A DNA stretch of 64,000 bases from Taibaiella sp. (GTDB taxonomy: Bacteria; Bacteroidota; Bacteroidia; Chitinophagales; Chitinophagaceae), in NCBI GenBank assembly GCA_016786705.1, contig JAEUVV010000013.1, positions 310,001 through 374,000 on the forward strand, given 5' to 3'. Below are positions 16,491-24,629 of the stretch, one piece after another; position 1 is the first letter of the stretch; each line of letters begins with the position of its first letter. The translations under genes were made by a program, and so were the position numbers. The notes beneath the pieces were generated by a model that was not told where the DNA came from, did no database searches, and saw only the letters and a list, made by a program, of their open reading frames with translations.

Positions 16491-17777
16491 ATGCGTAACA
16501 GAAGTATTCCTCCTCAAATACATGATGCCATTAGCTTCGACTTTAGCTTGCAGCCTTGCAATCTCATAAATTGCGACAATAACATTCCACTTTACTGGAT
16601 CAATGCCGGAGCACAGGAAGTTATTGAGATCAGTCTGGTATTTAAAGCCGGCATCTGGCATGAACCTCATAACGCGGTAGCGCAAACGGTAGCAGCACTG
16701 CTCAAAAGTGGTACGACTACCCGGAGTTCCCTGGCCATTAATGAAGCAATTGAATATTACGGGGCATCCCTCAAAACAAGTGCCAATAACGACTGGGCCT
16801 TTGTCACCCTTCACTGCCTCAGCAAGCATGTGATCCACATTTTACCCACATTACGGGCGATCATAACTGATGCTGCTTTTGCAGAACATGAATTAGAAAT
16901 ATATAAGCAAAACGCGCTGCAAAGACTGGCGGTGAACCTGCGGCAAAGTGACTTTGTAGCTAACCGGAATATTGACGCCTTATTATTTGGCCGGGAGCAC
17001 CCTTACGGAAAATATACAGAAGCTGCCGATATACAGAGCCTGAACAGCGAGCAATTACGTGCGTTCCATAAGCAATACTATGCCGCTAATAACTGTCGCA
17101 TGTTTGTTTGCGGCAACTTTACAGATGCCGACTTAACCGCGATAACAGATACTTTTGGTAAAGACAACTGGAATGAAAGCCTGACTTATACCACCCAGAA
17201 TATCCCCGATATAGCCGGTAGCGAACAGCAATTACTGCGTATCATCAATGATGAAACCAGTGTGCAGGGCGCGATCCGGATGGCGCGGATGGTTCCTAAA
17301 CGTAACGATCCTGTTTTCCCTGAACTTTTTGTAATGAATACCGTTTTCGGTGGTTACTTCGGCTCGCGGCTTATGGCCAACATCCGGGAGGACAAAGGAT
17401 ATACCTACGGCATCTATTCCAGCCTGCTCAGCTATATGCATGCCGGAGTATTAATGATCGGCACAGAGGCAGGCAAAGAAGTGTGTGAGCAGACCATTAT
17501 AGAAATCAAAAAAGAGATGAAACTCATGCAGGAGACCTTAGTCCCGGAGCAGGAGCTGTTATTGGTTAAAAACTACCTCTTAGGCAGCATTCTGGGCGAC
17601 CTGGATGGTCCATTTTCCATCATGCAACGCTGGAAAAACCTGATCCTGAACGACCAGGACAGCAGTGTCTTCAACAGGAACATCGCGATCTATAAAAGCA
17701 TTACGCCGGAAAGGATACAGGAACTGGCGCAAATGTATTTGCATGACTCAGCCTTCTACGAGCTAGTAGTGACTTAA
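16491..17777 (+). CDS. M16-family peptidase-like protein lacking the zinc site
   Basis: This 428-residue protein has the two-domain M16 (insulinase / mitochondrial processing peptidase) fold. The region expected to hold HxxEH reads NAVAQTVAALLKSGT near residues 61-75, so the zinc ligands are missing. The second domain keeps the FGGYFGSRLMANIREDKGYTYG segment (positions about 284-305), with the Arg/Tyr pair that binds substrate in the inactive partner of M16 heterodimers. It therefore probably pairs with an active M16 subunit encoded elsewhere. No signal peptide is evident. The frame extends three codons upstream to a TTG at 16482, but ATG at 16491 is preferred. Confidence 0.85.
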   Translation: MRNRSIPPQIHDAISFDFSLQPCNLINCDNNIPLYWINAGAQEVIEISLVFKAGIWHEPHNAVAQTVAALLKSGTTTRSSLAINEAIEYYGASLKTSANNDWAFVTLHCLSKHVIHILPTLRAIITDAAFAEHELEIYKQNALQRLAVNLRQSDFVANRNIDALLFGREHPYGKYTEAADIQSLNSEQLRAFHKQYYAANNCRMFVCGNFTDADLTAITDTFGKDNWNESLTYTTQNIPDIAGSEQQLLRIINDETSVQGAIRMARMVPKRNDPVFPELFVMNTVFGGYFGSRLMANIREDKGYTYGIYSSLLSYMHAGVLMIGTEAGKEVCEQTIIEIKKEMKLMQETLVPEQELLLVKNYLLGSILGDLDGPFSIMQRWKNLILNDQDSSVFNRNIAIYKSITPERIQELAQMYLHDSAFYELVVT

Positions 17778-17802
17778 TCTTTTAATATTACCATGTCTCA
17801 AT

Positions 17803-17839
17803 GATAAAGGCGGCCTGCTGGAGCAGGGCCGCCTTTATC
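17803..17839. terminator. Bidirectional terminator between M16 and DUF5606 genes
   Basis: A perfect 13-bp stem, GATAAAGGCGGCC with its complement, encloses an 11-base loop. It lies 26 bp after the M16 stop and 20 bp after the DUF5606 stop, between convergent genes. Confidence 0.8.
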
Positions 17840-17858
17840 ATATAATACCATCAATAGA

Positions 17859-18545
17859 TTAATCTTCTTTTTTCTTAGCTGCTTTTTTAGCCGGCTTTTC
17901 TTCCCCTTCAGCAGTTGCTTTGGCAGCTTTCTTTGCAGCCGCTTTTTTAGCAGGTTTTTCTTCGCCTTCAGCTTCTTCTTTTTTAGCGGATTTTTTAGCC
18001 GCTTTTTTAGCAGGCTTCTCTTCCCCTTCAGTTTCTTCTTTTTTAGCGGTAGCTTTTTTAGCGGCTTTCTTAGGCGCTTCTTCCACTTCAGTTGCTGCTT
18101 CTTGTGGTGCTAATTCCACATCTGCGGTATTTTCAGCGCTTTGTTTATAGATATCAAAGTTCAGCAGGTCATTGGCTTTCAGCAATTCGTACCACTTCAA
18201 TACTTTTTTAATATCACTTACATATACACGCTCCTGGTCAAACTCAGGGAGTATGGTAGCAAAGTATTTTTTCAGCTCATCATTAGAAGCTTTCTTGCCG
18301 GAAAGTAGTTCTTTAACCGGTGCATCATTGCTTTTAATCTGCTCTAACACTTCATGTAGACGTACATTTTCGCTATAAGTATAAATCTCGATACTTTCAA
18401 GTGGTGTCAATTGGTGAACTCTTGAAGATACAAACTTAATACTCTTATCCGCCAGGCTACGCACCAATGCTCCGTCATTCTTTGTGCTTACTAATTGATA
18501 AAGTCCAGGCAAACCGGTTACAGCTACAATTTGTCTATATTCCAT
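17859..18545 (-). CDS. DUF5606 protein with a lysine/alanine-rich, histone H1-like tail
   Basis: The first 135 residues (MEYRQIVAVTGLPGLYQLVS onward) match the DUF5606 domain found across Bacteroidota; its function is unknown. From about residue 150 the chain becomes a low-complexity tail of Lys, Ala, Glu and Pro, including repeats of EGEEKPAKKAAKK. Such tails resemble histone H1-like and Hc1 proteins and could bind nucleic acid, but this is inference. The tail is encoded by a 60-bp tandem repeat (17881-18060). A TATTTTCG element, one mismatch from the -7 consensus, lies about 40 bp upstream of the start. It converges with the M16 gene. Confidence 0.85.
   Translation of the reverse strand: MEYRQIVAVTGLPGLYQLVSTKNDGALVRSLADKSIKFVSSRVHQLTPLESIEIYTYSENVRLHEVLEQIKSNDAPVKELLSGKKASNDELKKYFATILPEFDQERVYVSDIKKVLKWYELLKANDLLNFDIYKQSAENTADVELAPQEAATEVEEAPKKAAKKATAKKEETEGEEKPAKKAAKKSAKKEEAEGEEKPAKKAAAKKAAKATAEGEEKPAKKAAKKKED
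17881..18060. repeat. Three 60-bp tandem units within the DUF5606 gene
   Basis: Units begin at 17881, 17941 and 18001 with GCTTTTTTAGCAGGC-like sequence and TTCTTCCCCTTCAG-like sequence 16 bases later. Each encodes 20 residues of the Lys/Ala tail, so unit gain or loss keeps the frame. Confidence 0.85.
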
Positions 18546-18708
18546 TTCAAAAATTTTAATACTATTTAATTTAGGTTTGCGAAAATAGGGTATTTTTTTT
18601 AATTCCCTTGCAAGTTCGGCAAGAGATTAATTTTTTTGTTAAAATAACCGCCTGTTTATCCGGCATCTTCAAATCCGGCATTCTGAACCGAAATGACAAA
18701 TCTTTTAT

Positions 18709-18716
18709 TACTTTTG
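18709..18716 (+). promoter_or_regulatory. Promoter -7 element almost touching the mlaE start
   Basis: TACTTTTG matches TAnnTTTG exactly and ends four bases before the mlaE ATG at 18721, implying a leaderless or nearly leaderless transcript. No clear -33 box is visible. Confidence 0.45.
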
Positions 18717-18720
18717 CTAC

Positions 18721-19473
18721 ATGCTAGTGGAAAAATTTTTAGCCCATGTAGGAGCCTACACGCTTATGTTAAAAGGAATGTTCAGCAAACCGGAAAACAG
18801 TAAAGTGTACTGGAAAGAGTTCATGCATCAATGTTATGATATTGGCTACCGTTCCCTGCCCATTGTCCTGATCATTGCCGCGTTCCTGGGCGCTGTAATG
18901 ACCTTACAATCCGCTTACCAGCTGGTAAGCCCGGCGGTGCCTAAATATGTCATCGCCCAGATTGTGCGCGACTCCACTATTCTCGAACTGGCACCTACCA
19001 TTATCAGCGTAGTGCTGGCCGGGGTAGTAGGGTCCAAAATCGCTTCTGAACTGGGCAATATGCGCATCAGTGAGCAAATTGACGCCCTGGAGATAATGGG
19101 AATTAATACCAAAACCTTCCTGATCATGCCCAAAATAGTAGCGGCATTGATCATGGTACCTTTCCTCATCATCCTGGCCATCATGATCAGTATGGTGGGC
19201 GGCTATGCCGCCGCGGCATTTACAGGTGCCGTCCCCATTGATGCCTTCCATTTCGGGTTGATCTCGGATTTTAAACCCTTCAACATATTTGTTGCTTTAG
19301 CCAAGGCCGTAGCTTTCGCCTTTATCATCTCCTCCATACCCTCTTATTATGGTTACAATGTAGAAGGGGGTGCCCTGGAGATAGGCAGATCTTCTACTAC
19401 CGCTGTAGTAGTTAGCTGTATTACCATCCTGTTTGCCGATTATGGCATTACTGCCCTGATGTTGAATGGTTAA
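18721..19473 (+). CDS. mlaE: MlaE-family ABC transporter permease
   Basis: The 250-residue inner-membrane permease matches MlaE/YrbE, the membrane subunit of lipid transporters that maintain outer-membrane asymmetry. The conserved ILELAPTIISVVLAGVVGSKIASELG stretch (residues about 81-106), including the SEQIDALE coupling motif near 117-124, is diagnostic, and four to five hydrophobic helices follow the family pattern. In many Bacteroidota an ATPase (MlaF) and an MCE protein (MlaD) follow directly; here the next gene is an unrelated secreted protein. The partner subunits must therefore be elsewhere. Confidence 0.92.
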   Translation: MLVEKFLAHVGAYTLMLKGMFSKPENSKVYWKEFMHQCYDIGYRSLPIVLIIAAFLGAVMTLQSAYQLVSPAVPKYVIAQIVRDSTILELAPTIISVVLAGVVGSKIASELGNMRISEQIDALEIMGINTKTFLIMPKIVAALIMVPFLIILAIMISMVGGYAAAAFTGAVPIDAFHFGLISDFKPFNIFVALAKAVAFAFIISSIPSYYGYNVEGGALEIGRSSTTAVVVSCITILFADYGITALMLNG

Positions 19474-19521
19474 TACGACCTTAATGCACCTGTTTTTTTT
19501 CATAAATGTCTTTTTTAATAA

Positions 19522-19529
19522 TAATTTTG
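19522..19529 (+). promoter_or_regulatory. Promoter -7 element for the secreted coiled-coil protein
   Basis: TAATTTTG matches TAnnTTTG and lies 41 bp before the ATG at 19571. The upstream region is T-rich without a clear TTG box. Confidence 0.45.
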
Positions 19530-19570
19530 TGTACACATTATTACTTATAAACAATTAAAAGAATTTACTT

Positions 19571-20212
19571 ATGAAGATGCAAAACCTTGTTAAAGCAGGC
19601 ATGCTTGCTTTGCTCACCTGGGTAGCTACACCCATATTAACCCATGCACAGGCCGGAGAAGCCGCTGTATCCTATAACAAAACTAATGCTAATGGCTATG
19701 TAGTAAATGTTGAGGGAGATAAAGAAATTTTAAATGCCAGCCTGGATGATTATTTTAAAAAGGCATTCAATTCAAAATCCACTACATCAAAAGGTTTTAA
19801 AACATTTAGAGGAGTAAGCTGGCCGGAAGTTGCCGCAGACAAACTAGATGTATATTATAAAGTAGACGGGAAAAAAGGTAAAAATACTGTTACTGTTTTA
19901 GTATCCAAAGGTTACGACAATTTCATCAGCGGTGCTTCAGACCCTAATATCGCGGAAGGTGTAAAAAACTTTATGAATACGATCCAGGCTAAAACGGTAA
20001 GCGCATCTATTGCAAATGCAGTAGCTGCCGCCCAGAAAGTGGTGGATGAAGCCCAGAAAGATTATGATAAAGTGGCTAAAAAAGAAGGCGAATTAAGAAA
20101 ATCGAAAGAAAAGATTGAAAAGGAGCTGCTGGATCAGCAAAAAAACCTGGCAGACAAGGAGAAAAACCTGAACCAGGCCAAAGCAAAACTGGAGGCGGCA
20201 GGTAAATCCTAA
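19571..20212 (+). CDS. Secreted protein of unknown function with a C-terminal coiled coil
   Basis: I do not recognise this 213-residue protein. A signal peptide with a hydrophobic core ends near THAQA (residues 24-28). A globular part of about 110 residues follows, containing SKGFKTFRGVSWPEVAADKLDVYY. The last 65 residues are charged and heptad-like (QKDYDKVAKKEGELRKSKEK and onward), predicting a long helix or coiled coil. It is likely periplasmic or surface-associated. It is transcribed alone and ends at a strong hairpin. Confidence 0.75.
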   Translation: MKMQNLVKAGMLALLTWVATPILTHAQAGEAAVSYNKTNANGYVVNVEGDKEILNASLDDYFKKAFNSKSTTSKGFKTFRGVSWPEVAADKLDVYYKVDGKKGKNTVTVLVSKGYDNFISGASDPNIAEGVKNFMNTIQAKTVSASIANAVAAAQKVVDEAQKDYDKVAKKEGELRKSKEKIEKELLDQQKNLADKEKNLNQAKAKLEAAGKS

Positions 20213-20222
20213 AATTTCCGGA

Positions 20223-20267
20223 AGATAAAAGTAAAGGAGCGTCAATGACGCTCCTTTACTTTTATCT
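20223..20267. terminator. Bidirectional terminator, perfect 21-bp stem with AAT loop
   Basis: Perfect 21-bp inverted repeat (20223-20243 with 20247-20267) around the three-base loop AAT. It separates the convergent genes ending at 20212 and 20280. Confidence 0.85.
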
Positions 20268-20279
20268 ATAATTATTGAA

Positions 20280-21056
20280 TTAATCCATTTTCTTCACAGA
20301 AGCCATCCCGCTCACCTCTTTGGTCACAGAAGGATTACCCTTATACCTTACCGATCCTACACCGCTGGCATCTACTTTAAGGTGCTGGTTGACCCAAAGC
20401 ACCATGCTACCTGCACCACTGGACTCTACATTGGCCACATTGGCCTCCAGGTCTCCGGCCTCTACACTACCGGCCCCGCTCATATCCACGTTTAAAATGC
20501 CTGCTTTACCCTGCAAATTCACGCTTGAAGCCCCTGAGGCATCAATAGTTATTTCCGGCACCTCTACTTTTAATTTAAAACTACCAGCTCCAGACATGTC
20601 CAGTACCATGCCCTGATCCTGCTTAAACGTATTAGTCATAGTAGTGCTATTGGCCCCGCTCAGGTGATAAGCGGTTAATACCGGCAGGCTGATATGCACT
20701 TCACATTTACCCATATCTATCCGGTCGATCCAGTCAGACCTTTCATCCACGATCAGGCGATTGCCGCTTTGGCTGATCTCTATATAGCGCTCTACACCTT
20801 TATCACCTACCACGCTCACTTTATAAACAGAATCCTGGGTGAGTATCACTTTTGAAGCCCCATTCGCCTCCACTTCCGAGAAATTGCTGAAATCATATGC
20901 ACCATTAGCTACCCCGCCCCCGGTTTCCCCAATGGTATCACTGGCAGAGCGATAGGCTTTCTTGTCCTCAACTACCACATCGCTACAGGCAGTAAATGTG
21001 CCGCTGAATAAAACCACAGCCCCCAAAACTATAAATGAAGTATATATTCTTCTCAT
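20280..21056 (-). CDS. Lipoprotein with a GIN (DUF2807) repeat domain
   Basis: The 258-residue protein starts with a lipoprotein signal (VLFSGTFTACSD; acylated Cys24). The rest contains a beta-helix made of repeats ending in SGAGS- or SGASS-like turns (for example LDMSGAGSFKLKVEVPEITI, DASGASSVNLQGKAGILNV). This is the GIN/DUF2807 'putative auto-transporter adhesin head' domain, common in Bacteroidota; its role is not established. It is probably anchored in the outer membrane or periplasm. It is monocistronic, facing a strong terminator. Confidence 0.88.
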   Translation of the reverse strand: MRRIYTSFIVLGAVVLFSGTFTACSDVVVEDKKAYRSASDTIGETGGGVANGAYDFSNFSEVEANGASKVILTQDSVYKVSVVGDKGVERYIEISQSGNRLIVDERSDWIDRIDMGKCEVHISLPVLTAYHLSGANSTTMTNTFKQDQGMVLDMSGAGSFKLKVEVPEITIDASGASSVNLQGKAGILNVDMSGAGSVEAGDLEANVANVESSGAGSMVLWVNQHLKVDASGVGSVRYKGNPSVTKEVSGMASVKKMD

Positions 21057-21144
21057 AAAATCAATTTTTTAGTAAAAATAGCCAAATCCTTTAGCGCCTG
21101 AAGACATAGTTCGGCAAATTCATGAAATATCTCGGTAAAAGGCA

Positions 21145-21182
21145 TTAAAAAAGTGCTGCTCCTTCGAACAGCACTTTTTTAA
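21145..21182 (-). terminator. Intrinsic terminator of gyrB
   Basis: TTAAAAAAGTGCTG and CAGCACTTTTTTAA form a 14-bp stem around a 10-base loop, 22 bp after the gyrB stop. The A/T ends allow termination in the minus direction. Confidence 0.8.
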
Positions 21183-21203
21183 AAACCTTATGATATGAAT
21201 CAA

Positions 21204-23186
21204 CTATACATCAATCTTCGCATATTTGGCATTGGCTTCAATGAACTCCCGGCGCGGCCCTACTTCTTCCCCCATCAACATGGCGAATACGCTATCCGCT
21301 TCAGCAGCCGAATCAATAGTAACTTGTTTTAAAGTCCTTTGATCCGGGTTCATGGTTGTTTCCCATAGCTGCTCGGCGTTCATCTCACCCAAACCTTTGT
21401 AACGCTGAACATTTACATTATCTTCTTTACCGCCGGCAGCCAGTTTCACAACAGCAGCCCTGCGTTGCTCTTCTGTCCAGCTGTAAATGGACTCTTTACC
21501 TTTCTTTACTAAATACAAAGGCGGCTGCGCCAGGTACAAGTAACCTTGCTCTACCAGTGGTTTCATATAGCGGAAGAAGAAAGTCAGGATCAGCGTTGCG
21601 ATGTGAGAACCATCTACATCGGCATCGGTCATGATAATGATCTTATGGTAACGTAATTTGGTCAGGTTCAGTCCTTTAGGATCATCTTCAGTTCCTACGG
21701 TAACCCCAAGCGCCGAGTACATGTTCTTGATCTCTTCATTTTCGTAGATCTTATGTTCCTGGGCTTTTTCCACGTTCAGTATCTTACCTCTTAGTGGCAG
21801 AATAGCCTGGAAGTTACGGTCGCGGCCTTGTTTTGCCGTACCCCCGGCCGAGTCCCCTTCCACCAGGTATAATTCACAACGTGAAGGATCTTTATCCGAA
21901 CAGTCGGCCAGTTTACCCGGCATACCGCCCCCGGTCAGGACGCTTTTACGCTGTACCAGTTCCCTTGCTTTTTTGGCCGCGGCACGGGCCTGGGCGGCAA
22001 GAATTACTTTATCAATAATGAGTTTTGCCTGTTTTGGATTTTCTTCCAGGTAAAACTCAAGCACCTTAGCTACGGTTCCGTCAACAATGCTGCTGACCTC
22101 AGAGTTACCCAGTTTTGTCTTGGTCTGGCCTTCAAACTGTGGTTCAGGAACCTTCACCGAAATGATCGCGCTCAAACCTTCCCTGAAGTCGTCGCCCAGG
22201 ATTTCAACTTTTGCTTTCTCAAACAACTTATTCTTATCTCCGTAAGCTTTGAACACGCGGGTAATGGCTCTGCGGAAACCGGCAACGTGGGTACCACCTT
22301 CAATGGTATTAATATTATTTACATAAGAAAATATATTTTCACTGTAAGATGCATTATATTCCATGGCGACCTCGACCGCCACATTCGCGGCCACGTCATG
22401 ACCTTCCATATAGATAGGCTCCGGAATTAATACATCTCTTTTAGCATTCTTATCCAGCAGCTGGATGAATTCAACGATACCGCCTTCACTCAGGAAGTTT
22501 TCCGAATACATCTTGCCGTTATCGTCAATTTCCCGCTCATCGGTCAGGGTAATACTGATTCCCTTATTCAGGAAAGAAAGCTCTCTAAGGCGGGCTGCCA
22601 GGATATCTTTATTGTAAACGGTTGTTTGCGTAAAAATAGACGCATCAGGCCAGAAGGTCTGCTTAGTACCTCTTTTATCCGTAGTGCCTATTTCACGTAC
22701 ATCGTACTGTGGAATACCACAGCGGTATTCCTGCTCAAAAACTTTTCCTTCACGGCTTACTACCGTGTGCATTAAAGTACTTAATGCATTCACACAGCTT
22801 ACCCCTACACCATGTAAGCCCCCGGAAACCTTATAGGAATCCTTATCGAATTTACCCCCGGCATGTAGCACGGTCATTACAATCTCCAGTGCTGACTTTC
22901 CTTCTTTGGCATTGATACCGGTAGGAATACCACGCCCGTCATCCTCAACAGTAACAGAATTATCGGTATGAATCGTAACAGAGATATTTTTACAGTGGCC
23001 GGCCAGGGCTTCGTCGATAGAGTTATCGACCACCTCGTATACCAGGTGGTGCAAACCTTTCACACCGGTATCCCCGATATACATTGCCGGACGCTTACGA
23101 ACGGCCTCCAAACCTTCTAATACCTGTATCGAATTGGCATCATAACCGGGCTGTACCGCTGTAGTATCCTTATTTTCCAAACTCAT
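21204..23186 (-). CDS. gyrB: DNA gyrase subunit B
   Basis: GyrB (660 residues) supplies the ATPase and part of the cleavage core of gyrase. The GHKL ATPase motifs are VVDNSIDEALAGH near 50, DDGRGIPTG near 78 and GGLHGVGVSCVNAL near 119. The TOPRIM domain has YLVEGDSAGGTAKQGRDR near 440 followed by LPLRGKILNVEKA, and MTDADVDGSHI near 520. The PLRGKILNVEKA stretch with the length favours GyrB over ParE. It lies alone, between a terminator and a TATCTTTG promoter element. Confidence 0.95.
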   Translation of the reverse strand: MSLENKDTTAVQPGYDANSIQVLEGLEAVRKRPAMYIGDTGVKGLHHLVYEVVDNSIDEALAGHCKNISVTIHTDNSVTVEDDGRGIPTGINAKEGKSALEIVMTVLHAGGKFDKDSYKVSGGLHGVGVSCVNALSTLMHTVVSREGKVFEQEYRCGIPQYDVREIGTTDKRGTKQTFWPDASIFTQTTVYNKDILAARLRELSFLNKGISITLTDEREIDDNGKMYSENFLSEGGIVEFIQLLDKNAKRDVLIPEPIYMEGHDVAANVAVEVAMEYNASYSENIFSYVNNINTIEGGTHVAGFRRAITRVFKAYGDKNKLFEKAKVEILGDDFREGLSAIISVKVPEPQFEGQTKTKLGNSEVSSIVDGTVAKVLEFYLEENPKQAKLIIDKVILAAQARAAAKKARELVQRKSVLTGGGMPGKLADCSDKDPSRCELYLVEGDSAGGTAKQGRDRNFQAILPLRGKILNVEKAQEHKIYENEEIKNMYSALGVTVGTEDDPKGLNLTKLRYHKIIIMTDADVDGSHIATLILTFFFRYMKPLVEQGYLYLAQPPLYLVKKGKESIYSWTEEQRRAAVVKLAAGGKEDNVNVQRYKGLGEMNAEQLWETTMNPDQRTLKQVTIDSAAEADSVFAMLMGEEVGPRREFIEANAKYAKIDV

Positions 23187-23232
23187 TTTTTATATTTAAA
23201 TTCTTGAAATATTATGCCGGAATGGCAACACA

Positions 23233-23240
23233 CAAAGATA
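23233..23240 (-). promoter_or_regulatory. Promoter -7 element for gyrB
   Basis: The minus-strand TATCTTTG matches TAnnTTTG, 46 bp before the gyrB ATG. No strong TTG box is present. Confidence 0.5.
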
Positions 23241-23416
23241 CGGATTTTAAAGCATATTTCCAGTTAAAAAGAGTATAATTATCCCCAACAGCAACCGGAT
23301 TAAAAATCCAGTATTTATGCAGCTTTCCGGGCATCCAGCGGCTACCGTACCAGCCACAAAAAACCGTTCTTGTGGAAAAAAGTAAACAATGGCTGAAATT
23401 CCTGTTATTTAGTTAT

Positions 23417-23424
23417 TACATTTG
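23417..23424 (+). promoter_or_regulatory. Promoter -7 element for the GNAT-like gene
   Basis: TACATTTG matches TAnnTTTG and lies 33 bp before the ATG at 23458. The gap 23187-23457 holds this element and that of gyrB; nothing else was seen. Confidence 0.5.
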
Positions 23425-23457
23425 TAGTAAAAGCAATTAAAAACAGTTTAGTAAGCT

Positions 23458-24582
23458 ATGAGCCTGACGATTAGAAAAATTGACTCGAAATCAGATTTCA
23501 AAAAATTTGTTCAATTACCTTTTGATTTATATAAAGACAACGCGTACTGGGTGCCGCCCATCAAGGACGATGAGCTCAAAGCCCTTTCCCCGGAAACTAA
23601 CCCTGCATTCAAATACAATACGGCCGCCTTCTGGCTGGCAGAAAAAGATGGGAAAGTGGTAGGTCGCGTAGGCGCGATCATTTCCCCTGCAGCCAATAAA
23701 AAATTTAATGAAAAAATGTGCCGGGTTTCCCGCATCGAATTCATAGATGATGCTGAAGTGGTAAAGCTGCTACTGGAGACCGTAGAGCAATATGCCCTGG
23801 AGAATGGCATGGAAGGCGTGCATGGCCCCTTAGGCTTCACAAATCTTGACCACCAGGCTATGCTGGTAGAGGGTTTTGATCAGCTACCTTCAATTGCTTC
23901 CGAATATCATCTACCCTATTATCATAAACACCTTGAAGCTTTAGGTTATGAAAAAGAAATCGACTGGGTAGAGTTTAAACTCAAAGTATTAAAAGAAATA
24001 CCCGAGAAAGCGGTAAAGCTGAATGACCTGATCAAAAAACGCTATAACCTGACCGTAAAAAGCTTTGATAATAAAGAAGAGCTTAAAAAAGTGGCCATGG
24101 ACGTGTTCCACCTGCTCAACACAGCTTTTGAAGAACTCTTCAGCTTCGTGCCCATGCCTGATGATCTGCTACAGTTCTATGTTAACAAATATATAGAGGT
24201 CCTGAACCCTAAATTCGTAAAAGTGGTTTTAGATAAAGAGGAAAAGATCATTGGTTTTATTGTAAGCCTTCCTTCTTTAAGCGAAGCGATGCAAAAAGCG
24301 AACGGTAAACTGTTCCCATTCGGCTTTATTCATATTACTAAAGCCTTAAAGCACCCTAAAGTGGCCGACCTCTTGCTGACGGGTATCCACCCCGACTGGC
24401 AGGCACAGGGCGTAAGCGCCCTGCTGATCACTGAATTGCAGCAAATCATGATCGAGCATGGTGTGGAATGGGTAGAAACTACGGGTATGATCGAAACGAA
24501 TGAAAAAGCGATCAATCACTGGAAAAACTATGAGCATATCCAGCATAAACGCAAACGTTGCTACCGCAAAATGCTCAAGTAA
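23458..24582 (+). CDS. GNAT-fold acyltransferase-like protein
   Basis: The 374-residue cytoplasmic protein resembles a widespread Bacteroidota family with two GNAT-like halves. The first half contains FWLAEKDGKVVGRVGAIISP near 60-79 and the second GIHPDWQAQGVSALLITELQ near 305-324, which resembles the acetyl-CoA loop (R/Q-x-x-G-x-G/A). The fit to the loop is imperfect, so a true acetyltransferase activity is uncertain. No substrate is suggested by the neighbours. A histidine kinase gene follows after 47 bp. Confidence 0.6.
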   Translation: MSLTIRKIDSKSDFKKFVQLPFDLYKDNAYWVPPIKDDELKALSPETNPAFKYNTAAFWLAEKDGKVVGRVGAIISPAANKKFNEKMCRVSRIEFIDDAEVVKLLLETVEQYALENGMEGVHGPLGFTNLDHQAMLVEGFDQLPSIASEYHLPYYHKHLEALGYEKEIDWVEFKLKVLKEIPEKAVKLNDLIKKRYNLTVKSFDNKEELKKVAMDVFHLLNTAFEELFSFVPMPDDLLQFYVNKYIEVLNPKFVKVVLDKEEKIIGFIVSLPSLSEAMQKANGKLFPFGFIHITKALKHPKVADLLLTGIHPDWQAQGVSALLITELQQIMIEHGVEWVETTGMIETNEKAINHWKNYEHIQHKRKRCYRKMLK

Positions 24583-24629
24583 CAATTTGAAAACATTCAA
24601 TTAATACATTGCGGCCAAAAGCTTAAGAG

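Noticed and set aside
18904..19251. Open frame on the minus strand opposite mlaE
   Set aside because: It lies wholly inside a well-supported permease gene and its translation has no recognisable domain.
21204..23186. Topoisomerase IV subunit ParE instead of GyrB
   Set aside because: The PLRGKILNVEKA stretch after the TOPRIM EGDSAGG motif, with the overall length, is the GyrB pattern.
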